Assembly (NCBI GenBank): GCA_015493765.1
Contig: WGCQ01000206.1
Span: 1 to 39,503 of the forward strand
Length of the DNA: 39,503 nucleotides
Source of the DNA: Deltaproteobacteria bacterium
Lineage (GTDB): Bacteria > Myxococcota_A > UBA9042 > DTJE01 > S145-11
Direction: 5' to 3'
Both the position numbers and the translations under genes were made by a program. Below the pieces are notes generated by a model that did not search any database, had not been told where the DNA came from, and saw only the letters and a program-made list of their open reading frames with translations. Shown here piece after piece: positions 7,592-13,644 of this stretch. The first letter of the stretch is position 1, and each line of letters starts with the position of its first letter.

Positions 7592-7620
7592 GGTTGCAAC
7601 CTTATGAGTACTCACTCATA
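7592..7620. other. Two adjacent palindromes between convergent genes
   Basis: GGTTGCAACC (7592-7601) is followed by TATGAGT-ACTC-ACTCATA (7603-7620), a perfect 7-bp inverted repeat. They lie between the helicase stop and the 3' end of the minus-strand lipoprotein. No U-run follows, so a standard intrinsic terminator is not supported. Confidence 0.4.
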
Positions 7621-7631
7621 TCCACAGGGGA

Positions 7632-7658
7632 CCGGATTTTCGGACTCAGTCGGACTGT
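7632..7658. repeat. CCGGATTTTCGGACTC repeat, copy 1
   Basis: CCGGATTTTCGGACTC, a few variable bases, then CGGACTG. The same order occurs at 39186-39211. Both copies are non-coding or at gene ends. Confidence 0.55.
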
Positions 7659-7660
7659 TT

Positions 7661-8647
7661 CTACTTGTCGCGCCTGATTAAAAGATAGGTGACCTTGCCG
7701 CTTTCCACGTGAAATGTCGTGGCCGGGAAGGTATAGGTTTTGTGCTTTACCGTGAGTGTATAGGTTTTTGCCTGGGCAGGTGACACGTTGATCAGGAAAA
7801 ACAGGCTCTGCGCCGGGTCTGTGGATTTACGGCCTGTGTTCTTTATGTCCTGGGCATCCAGGTACACCACCTGGAAATCCTTGTTGTCTGGTACAGGTTT
7901 TATGGCCACTGTTGCGTCGCCTATGAATCCTGTAACAGGTGTTGATTGCTGTGGGTCCACCCCATCCGCTATCAATCCTATCACCAGGCCCCTGTTGTCG
8001 TTCCACGGGATATGCCACAACGTGGATACCCCATTGATCAGTGCCTGGCCCGCCATGACCATGAACGTGTAAAAACTGTCATTTGCAGTGAAATCCTGGC
8101 TGATGCAATCAGGATATCCATCCATGCCAGTTGCCGTCAGGTAAAATGTCCGACCGTCCCGGGGGATGCCTTTAAAAACAAACGAACCGCAAGCGAACTG
8201 CTTGTCGTTCCACCATGTTGCACAGTCCTTATCCACACTGGTGGTGGTCAGGTCCTTTGCCAACCCGTGCGTTGATATTGTGATCCCTGCCATGGGGAAA
8301 TAGGTATAGTCCTTGCCGGTTGCAACGCTGTATCCCCACACCCTGCCGGCCACGGTCAGGCCCTCGGGCTGCTGGATATCCCTTTTGCCCGTATCCTGTG
8401 GCACGGTTACGTCCTCCCCGCCCTGTTGTTCGTCGCGCGGCATACGGATGTCTTCCCCCGAATGATTGGTGTCTGTTGCGCCCAGGATTTCTTCCGTGCC
8501 TGGCGAGGTATCCCGTATGGTCGTCCCGTCATCTGATGCCTGTATGGTATCCGCCTGCACCGTGTCGGTCTGGCGATTATCCTGGGAACAGGCCATCAAA
8601 CCGAGGCACCAGGCTATTGACAGGGAGAGCGCAATCATTTTCTTCAT
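7661..8647 (-). CDS. Lipoprotein of unknown function with an Asp/Thr-rich linker
   Basis: A 328-aa protein with a lipoprotein signal peptide ending in the lipobox LGLMAC (Cys at about residue 20), so the mature N-terminus is likely lipidated. A low-complexity Asp/Thr/Gln linker (to about residue 90) precedes a beta-rich region beginning 'LTVAGRVWGYSVATGKDYTYFPMAGITIST', which resembles a carboxypeptidase-regulatory / Ig-like fold. Cysteines in the body (DCATWW, FACGSF, DCISQ) may pair. The start is supported by GAGGAGGTTAAC directly upstream of the ATG and by its own strong promoter (8675-8703). No enzyme motif is seen. The role is probably at the cell surface or in the periplasm. Confidence 0.75.
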   Translation of the reverse strand: MKKMIALSLSIAWCLGLMACSQDNRQTDTVQADTIQASDDGTTIRDTSPGTEEILGATDTNHSGEDIRMPRDEQQGGEDVTVPQDTGKRDIQQPEGLTVAGRVWGYSVATGKDYTYFPMAGITISTHGLAKDLTTTSVDKDCATWWNDKQFACGSFVFKGIPRDGRTFYLTATGMDGYPDCISQDFTANDSFYTFMVMAGQALINGVSTLWHIPWNDNRGLVIGLIADGVDPQQSTPVTGFIGDATVAIKPVPDNKDFQVVYLDAQDIKNTGRKSTDPAQSLFFLINVSPAQAKTYTLTVKHKTYTFPATTFHVESGKVTYLLIRRDK

Positions 8648-8674
8648 GTTAACCTCCTCGGACTGCTCACAAAT

Positions 8675-8703
8675 AGTATATTAAATCCGCTGGGTTTATA
8701 CAA
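8675..8703 (-). promoter_or_regulatory. Promoter of the 7661-8647 lipoprotein gene
   Basis: On the minus strand: TTGTAT (8703-8698), a 17-bp spacer and TATACT (8680-8675). Transcription would start about 20 nt before the ATG, leaving room for the GAGGAGG ribosome site. Confidence 0.6.
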
Positions 8704-10812
8704 TTACAATTCGCACGGGTCCACCACGGGCGTCTGGCCCGATGCAAGACCTTTCATGAAGTGCTGGTAGGTGCATGCCGCTGTTGCGCTTTCAAATGCC
8801 GCGAAGTGCCCGTAGTCGCAAAACTGCATTGCGGCCGCGGTGTAATGCCCCTGGATATTCGCCTTGATCGGGGGCTGGGTACCTGTGATGCCGCTCAATT
8901 TCATGCCAGGGGATACCTCACAAGGCGGTGCCACCACAGGGAGACCGGCACCTGCGATCATGGTCTCGGCCACTGACGGCGGGGAATCGATGTCTTTCAT
9001 GCCCTGGGTCATGAATATATCCCTGGGATGGCCGTCCTGGTGCCAGGTTGCAAAGTAATACGGCGTATAGGAATTCGGGTCCGAGACATCGATCACCTGC
9101 TGGGCAATGGTCAATATCGGGTGAAACTGGTCGATCATGTCCTGGGGTATGTTGAATATGATGGATATGGCCTGCTTTGCATCCAGGTCCGTGCCGCCCA
9201 CGCTGATTTTGCGGTCCAGCAATGCATTTGTCAGTCCCGCGCCTGCGCCGGACAACACGCCTCCCACAAAGCGGTCCTCCACACCGAACAACATGGCGCC
9301 TGAAATACCGCCCTGTGAATGGCCCCAGAATAACACCTTGTTTTTATTGAATTTAAAATCCCTGGTGTCCAGGTTGCCTGCCCGAATCATGCGCAAAATG
9401 CTGATTTCATCGGCAATGGACTGGCGCTGGACCGTTCGCCCCGCGGTGGGATTGAACACGTTGAAACTGTACAGGTCCACCTCGTCGGATGACAGGGGCG
9501 GGTCCACGCGTGTGCCGTGCAGGGGTTCGTCTATGCCGATGCACGCGATCCCGTCCTGGGACAACAGTTTGGCCTCGTTGTACGGTCCGGAGCGCAAAAA
9601 CGTGTGGTAATCACCACCAGTGCCGTGCATGATGACTGCGATCGGCAGGTTCGATGAATTCACACCCTTCGGAATAGTCAATGCAAAGCGCATCGTTTCC
9701 ATGTGGTCCACCACCGGACGGCCCTTGGTATCGAATTCGAATCCACCGCCGGTATTTTTGTATGGCGGCTTTCCGTGCAAGAAATACGGGGCCTTGTAAT
9801 GCCCCTCGTAGCGTACGTAATAGTCCGTTGAATTGGATCGCGTAATATCCGTGACCACTGGGGCCGGGCTGCTGTCGATATAATCCCTGATCGCCAGCAA
9901 TTCGGCCCTGGGGTTGGTAATGGTGAATACCGTGCCCACGACCAGGTCATCCGCGGCTATGCCCTTGTCCGCCAGGTAGTTGTGCAGCGGTTGCAGGGCA
10001 TTTACAAACCGCGCAGGGCACGCGGCCTTGCCCTGCAGGCACCGCGAGAACCAGGGATTTACGGACAGGGCATTGCCGGACTGGTCATGCAACGCCTTTG
10101 TGATATACAGGGCATAGGTCTCGTCCTCGTGCAGCACGATACCCCACACCGGTTTTACGGCCAGCGTATGGGCAGGCCAGAACCTGGTCTTGTCCTCCTG
10201 GAATTTCCACAGCATGGGGACTTTTTCACCGTAATGGTGCCCCTTTGACACGTCCACCATGACCACACTCGAGTTATCGGCAGGTATGTAGCCCTTTGGA
10301 AATCCTGAAACATCGATTGGTGCGCTGAAGGTCACGTACACGGTCTGGGCGGGGCTGAATCCGTGGATGTGGTCGGTTATTTCGGCCAGGTAGGCCTCGA
10401 TCAAGGGCTTGGCATCCGGGTTTGGAAACAGGGACAAGTCGATTTTTCCGGAAGCGGGGTCCTTGAGGTAGTCACCGGGATAAGGCAGGCCGCCCCAGTC
10501 CTTGGTGTGCGGGTCGAAAAAGGCATAGGTCCCGGTGGGTGGGGGGAGGGCGGTGTCCGTGGCCGTGTCCGTGTCCGTGTCCGTGTCCGTGTCCGTGTCC
10601 GTGGCCGTGTCCGTGGCGGTATCCGTGGCCGTGGCCGTGTCCGTGGCGGTATCCGTGGCCGTGGCCGTGGCCGTGGCGGTATCCGTGGCCGTGGCCGTGT
10701 CAGTCACAGTGTCGGTGACATTCACGGTGTCGGGCCCTGGCAATGCAAATTCGGTCCCACCGCATCCGCCAAAAATCATCAAAAAGACTACAAAAACAAC
10801 ATATTTCCTCAT
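8704..10812 (-). CDS. Alpha/beta-hydrolase lipoprotein, virulence-lipase type, with (D/A)T-repeat linker
   Basis: A 702-aa lipoprotein with lipobox FGGC at about residue 17. Residues ~30-90 are almost only Asp, Thr and Ala in a two-residue pattern (TATDTATDTDTDTD), encoded by a hexanucleotide repeat. The body starts 'PPTGTYAFFDPHTKDWGGLPYPGDYL' and contains 'YVTFSAPIDVSGFPKGYIP'. This matches the N-terminal domain of VolA/Pla-1-type extracellular lipases. The hydrolase part has an oxyanion-type 'VIMHGTGGD', the nucleophile elbow GHSQGG and a late His (DYGHFAAF). It is probably an outer-membrane or surface esterase/lipase; the substrate is unknown. The ATG overlaps the stop of the upstream TPR lipoprotein gene (ATGA), so the two form an operon. 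Confidence 0.8.
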   Translation of the reverse strand: MRKYVVFVVFLMIFGGCGGTEFALPGPDTVNVTDTVTDTATATDTATATATATDTATDTATATDTATDTATDTDTDTDTDTDTATDTALPPPTGTYAFFDPHTKDWGGLPYPGDYLKDPASGKIDLSLFPNPDAKPLIEAYLAEITDHIHGFSPAQTVYVTFSAPIDVSGFPKGYIPADNSSVVMVDVSKGHHYGEKVPMLWKFQEDKTRFWPAHTLAVKPVWGIVLHEDETYALYITKALHDQSGNALSVNPWFSRCLQGKAACPARFVNALQPLHNYLADKGIAADDLVVGTVFTITNPRAELLAIRDYIDSSPAPVVTDITRSNSTDYYVRYEGHYKAPYFLHGKPPYKNTGGGFEFDTKGRPVVDHMETMRFALTIPKGVNSSNLPIAVIMHGTGGDYHTFLRSGPYNEAKLLSQDGIACIGIDEPLHGTRVDPPLSSDEVDLYSFNVFNPTAGRTVQRQSIADEISILRMIRAGNLDTRDFKFNKNKVLFWGHSQGGISGAMLFGVEDRFVGGVLSGAGAGLTNALLDRKISVGGTDLDAKQAISIIFNIPQDMIDQFHPILTIAQQVIDVSDPNSYTPYYFATWHQDGHPRDIFMTQGMKDIDSPPSVAETMIAGAGLPVVAPPCEVSPGMKLSGITGTQPPIKANIQGHYTAAAMQFCDYGHFAAFESATAACTYQHFMKGLASGQTPVVDPCEL
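10552..10700. repeat. Hexanucleotide (TCCGTG / GCCGTG) array inside the lipase gene
   Basis: About 25 imperfect hexamers of the form (T/G)(C)CGTG, read on the minus strand as alternating Asp/Ala-Thr codons. Because the unit is 6 bp, changes in copy number keep the reading frame and only lengthen or shorten the linker. CCGTG-type words also occur in the intergenic arrays at 1633-1861 and 16297-16378. Confidence 0.85.
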
Positions 10813-11891
10813 TCTTTACCGTCCTTCTTCAACATGTCAATGGCCTGCATGCCCCTGTTCATATCCGGAAAACGCCTGGCCAGTTCCCTCAATACCTGCA
10901 TGGCCCTTGCCTTCCTGCCCCTGCGCAGGTACATCCGGTAAACCGCGTACAGGGCGTCATCGCACTTCCTGCTGGTCGGGTGCAGTCGAATAAAACGCCT
11001 GTAATCCCGTTCGGCACGAGCCGGATTGTTCATGTACAAATCCCACACCCTGGCCGCCTCCCACAGGGCGGGCCCCTCCATGCCCGTGGCATAACTGCCT
11101 ATCAACAGTGACCTGTCCGTGCCGAATGCCAACTTGTACAGGACCTCGAGCGCGCCCACCGGGTCCCGGGCCTCTACCTGTTTTACCAGTGTGAATGCGG
11201 CCTTTGCGCCAAGTGGTTGCTTGGGGAAATGCGTGGCCAGGGTCAACAGTATGGATTTTCTTTGTCTGCCACTGGCCAGTCCGGCGGCAATGGACAGGAC
11301 CTGCGGTGCCATTTCCGCAGTCGGGTGCAGCCTGTACAGTTTGTGCAGGAACGGCAGCAGGTCAATACCAGCCTTTTTTGCAGCAACGAGCAATTCGAAC
11401 AACGCAGGGTGGGCGGCCGCACTGTTAGGGTAGGCCAAAAGCACCCTTTCGAATACCCGCGTCGCATCGGCAGGGTCCTTAACCAGAAGCCCCAGTTCGA
11501 ACAATCCCCACGCCGCTATATCCCTCTGGGTCCCGCATTGCGTCTTTACCTGTTTCAGCATGTCCATCGCCCGCCTGCCCTGCCCGGCCAGCCTGAAATA
11601 CCTGGCCCTGTACAGCCTCAGCAAACACGCCTGGTGCATTGTCAAGTGCCGTTGTTCAATCGCGTGTATCAACGCATCCGCCCTGTGTGTCCTGCGTGCT
11701 CCAATGGCCTGGTCCAGGTGATAGAGGTCCTGCTCCACCTGTGAAACAGGGTTACAGCCCGAAGCAGCGATCCAAAGGGAAAACACCACCAGCACTACCC
11801 GGATTACCTGACTAAATTCAGGCACTAAAATATTGATTGAATTTCGCCGTAGGCCTTCATCCTGTCTTATGTTTGTGCTAAAATTCACCAC
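10809..11891 (-). CDS. TPR-like lipoprotein of unknown function
   Basis: A protein of up to 360 aa with the lipobox ASGC (WIAASGCN), followed by helical repeat pairs of TPR type (for example 'ACLLRLYRARYFRLAGQGRRAMDMLKQV', 'ALYAVYRMYLRRGRKARAMQVLRELARRFPDMN'). It is most likely a periplasmic scaffold attached to a membrane. The start is uncertain: GTG 11891 gives an unusually long charged N-region, whereas GTG 11825 gives a normal lipoprotein signal (VPEFSQVIRVVLVVFSLW). Neither has a clear Shine-Dalgarno. One copy of the dispersed TTTAGTCAGGTAAT motif lies across this region (11798-11819) and encodes part of the predicted N-terminus, which supports caution about the longer start. The gene is translationally coupled to the downstream lipase (ATGA). 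Confidence 0.7.
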   Translation of the reverse strand: MVNFSTNIRQDEGLRRNSINILVPEFSQVIRVVLVVFSLWIAASGCNPVSQVEQDLYHLDQAIGARRTHRADALIHAIEQRHLTMHQACLLRLYRARYFRLAGQGRRAMDMLKQVKTQCGTQRDIAAWGLFELGLLVKDPADATRVFERVLLAYPNSAAAHPALFELLVAAKKAGIDLLPFLHKLYRLHPTAEMAPQVLSIAAGLASGRQRKSILLTLATHFPKQPLGAKAAFTLVKQVEARDPVGALEVLYKLAFGTDRSLLIGSYATGMEGPALWEAARVWDLYMNNPARAERDYRRFIRLHPTSRKCDDALYAVYRMYLRRGRKARAMQVLRELARRFPDMNRGMQAIDMLKKDGKE

Positions 11892-11924
11892 TGGCGACTT
11901 TACCAGATCGTGGAGTGATAATCA

Positions 11925-12821
11925 ATGAGAAAGGAACTTGCAGTGATTCTGATCATCCTGGCTTTCGGGGTGGGCGTCGTGATCGGACGGATATCGTTTC
12001 AACCCAATTCCGGGGCAAAAACGGTACCCGTAAAAACAAAAATCGAAAAGAAAACGGCCAGGGTCGTAAAACCCAAACCCAGGCCGGCCCGACATGTGGC
12101 CAGGCGTATTCAACACAAGCCCGTGGCCAGGCGGCCTGCCTCCAGCCGTTACCGCGCGGACCCTGCTGCCATGAAAAAGACCTTCGGCGTAAAGGTGGCA
12201 ACAGACCCGTCACCCACGGAAGGCACAACCAGGCCACTGGTGCTGGTAATCGAGATGTCGGACTTCCAGTGCCCGGTGTGCAAACGTGCCTATCCCCCAA
12301 TGAAGCAACTGAAAAAGGACTTTCCGACACAGGTGGAACTGGTATTCAAGCAACTGCCCCTGCCCATGCACAGGTATGCACTGCCCGGGGCCGTGGCATC
12401 CATGGCCGCTGCAAGGCAGGGCAAATTCTGGCAGTATGCGGATATCCTGTTTACCAAGTGGGGCCGGTTCGAGGAGCCGATGCTGGAGGGGATTGCCCGC
12501 CAGGTGGGGCTGAACCTGGCACGATTCAGGAAGGACGTGGCTGACCCGCTGCTGAAGGCCAGGGCACAGACCGAGTCCGCTGCGGGCCTGGCAATAGGCG
12601 CCCGCGGAACGCCTTCATTCCTGATAAACGGCAAACTCCAGGTGGGATGGGCATCCTACCAGTCCATCAAGTACGACGTCAATCGTGAAATCAAGGCAGT
12701 CAAGGCCCTGATGGCGCAGGGCAAAACCAGGCACCAGGCCCTAATCGAACGCATTCGTGCCAACAATCCCGATGCTGACCTGCTGTTGAAGTCGATCCTG
12801 ATGAAATATTTTAAATGGTGA
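11925..12821 (+). CDS. Membrane-anchored DsbA-like thioredoxin-fold protein
   Basis: A 298-aa protein. Residues ~5-23 form one membrane segment (LAVILIILAFGVGVVIG), followed by a Lys/Arg/Pro-rich linker to about residue 85. A DsbA-family thioredoxin domain follows, with the redox motif CPVC in 'MSDFQCPVCKRAYPPM' (residues ~110-125). It also has the helical insert (LPGAVASMAAARQGKFWQYADILF) and the cis-Pro region GTPSFLINGKL. The domain should face the periplasm and oxidise or isomerise disulfides, which fits the many Cys-rich exported proteins in this window. The start ATG has GGAG 9 nt upstream. It is transcribed divergently from the TPR lipoprotein. The C-terminal ~50 residues are extra helices with an unknown role. 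Confidence 0.85.
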   Translation: MRKELAVILIILAFGVGVVIGRISFQPNSGAKTVPVKTKIEKKTARVVKPKPRPARHVARRIQHKPVARRPASSRYRADPAAMKKTFGVKVATDPSPTEGTTRPLVLVIEMSDFQCPVCKRAYPPMKQLKKDFPTQVELVFKQLPLPMHRYALPGAVASMAAARQGKFWQYADILFTKWGRFEEPMLEGIARQVGLNLARFRKDVADPLLKARAQTESAAGLAIGARGTPSFLINGKLQVGWASYQSIKYDVNREIKAVKALMAQGKTRHQALIERIRANNPDADLLLKSILMKYFKW

Positions 12822-12911
12822 CAGGACATCAAGGCACCTGGTGGTGACAAAGTTCGTGGAACTCAGGCCTGCCATAGGGTGTTGAAAAAGTCATTGTATT
12901 AGGCTCTTCCG

Positions 12912-12934
12912 GAATTAGCCTGGGTAATTTGGGG
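12912..12934 (+). repeat. Isolated end of the TTTAGTCAGGTAATTTGGG element
   Basis: GAATTAGCCTGGGTAATTTGGGG is a degenerate match to the MITE-like inverted end (19 of the bases align with the consensus without gaps bar one). No opposite end was found upstream. It lies about 15 bp before the -35 box at 12949. Confidence 0.45.
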
Positions 12935-12948
12935 ATACCCCCCGGGTC

Positions 12949-12977
12949 TTGACGTGGTCGATACGTCATCATACAAT
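12949..12977 (+). promoter_or_regulatory. Promoter of the 12984 lipoprotein gene
   Basis: TTGACG (12949-12954), exactly 17 bp, then TACAAT (12972-12977). The expected start of transcription, about 7 nt after the -10, falls on the GTG start codon at 12984. Confidence 0.65.
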
Positions 12978-12983
12978 GGACCT

Positions 12984-13553
12984 GTGAAAACGAAATCCTT
13001 ACTTGTGCTGTTTGTTGCATTTATTGCATGTTCTTCCGGCGGTACCGGTCCGGTACAGACTGTTCAACGCTTTTTTGACTGCATGGACCACCACGACATA
13101 AAATGCCTGTGGCGGATGTCCGGGCCCAAGACCAGGAAGGTATTTACCAGGCTGGCCGTGCGACTGGAGCATGCCAGGGATATTGTATTTCATAAAATCC
13201 CGGCAAAATACAGGCAACGGTATGTAAAGTCCCTGTTATTGGACAAGTTTTCATCGAAAATAACACCAGAGGATTGCATGACCGTACTGTTAAAGAAAAA
13301 CCTGCTGGCCCCAGCCATAGCCAAAAAGGACATGGTGGTCAATAAAATCGACAAGAACAGTTCCAGTGTTTACCTGCCTGGAAACACAACAGTGATCCTG
13401 GTCCGTCGCAAGGACAGGCTTACGCTGGAGGTCCTGGGTGATACACTGGTTAATTTGCCCATTTACCACACCTTGCAGCACAACATGGATGTGCTGGACA
13501 AGGACGCCGCCCTGTTTGCAAGGATACAAAAAACACACAAAAACAAGCAATGA
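12984..13553 (+). CDS. Small lipoprotein of unknown function, apparently leaderless mRNA
   Basis: A 189-aa protein. From GTG 12984 it reads VKTKSLLVLFVAFIAC, a compact lipoprotein signal with lipobox AFIAC. The ORF-track start at 12954 would put ten non-signal residues in front and would begin inside the -35 box, so it is rejected. The mature part starts 'SSGGTGPVQTVQRFFDCMDHHDIKCLWRMSG', a layout seen in NTF2-like / DUF4878-type lipoproteins. Because only ~160 residues follow and no catalytic residue is evident, the fold is a guess. No Shine-Dalgarno can be seen, and the -10 box ends 6 nt before the GTG. Confidence 0.7.
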   Translation: MKTKSLLVLFVAFIACSSGGTGPVQTVQRFFDCMDHHDIKCLWRMSGPKTRKVFTRLAVRLEHARDIVFHKIPAKYRQRYVKSLLLDKFSSKITPEDCMTVLLKKNLLAPAIAKKDMVVNKIDKNSSSVYLPGNTTVILVRRKDRLTLEVLGDTLVNLPIYHTLQHNMDVLDKDAALFARIQKTHKNKQ

Positions 13554-13588
13554 CCCGTTATCCCAAAATTTGTCCGCTAATTTAGGAT

Positions 13589-13617
13589 TTTACAATTCCG
13601 CTGGTTTTATGTAGATT
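13589..13617 (+). promoter_or_regulatory. Candidate promoter of the 13645 lipoprotein gene
   Basis: TTTACA (13589-13594), a 17-bp spacer and TAGATT (13612-13617), then AT-rich sequence to the GGGAGG ribosome site at about 13635. Confidence 0.45.
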
Positions 13618-13644
13618 TTATATGGCCACATTCAGGGAGGACAC

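Noticed and set aside
7592-7620. Intrinsic terminator between the helicase and the convergent lipoprotein gene
   Set aside because: The stems are AT-balanced and no U-run follows either palindrome.
10552-10700. CRISPR array
   Set aside because: The repeat unit is 6 bp without unique spacers, and it codes for the lipoprotein linker; no cas gene is present.
10363-10993. Plus-strand ORFs made of VSVSVAVS or RVRVRGR repeats
   Set aside because: They are other-frame readings of the hexanucleotide array of the minus-strand lipase gene.
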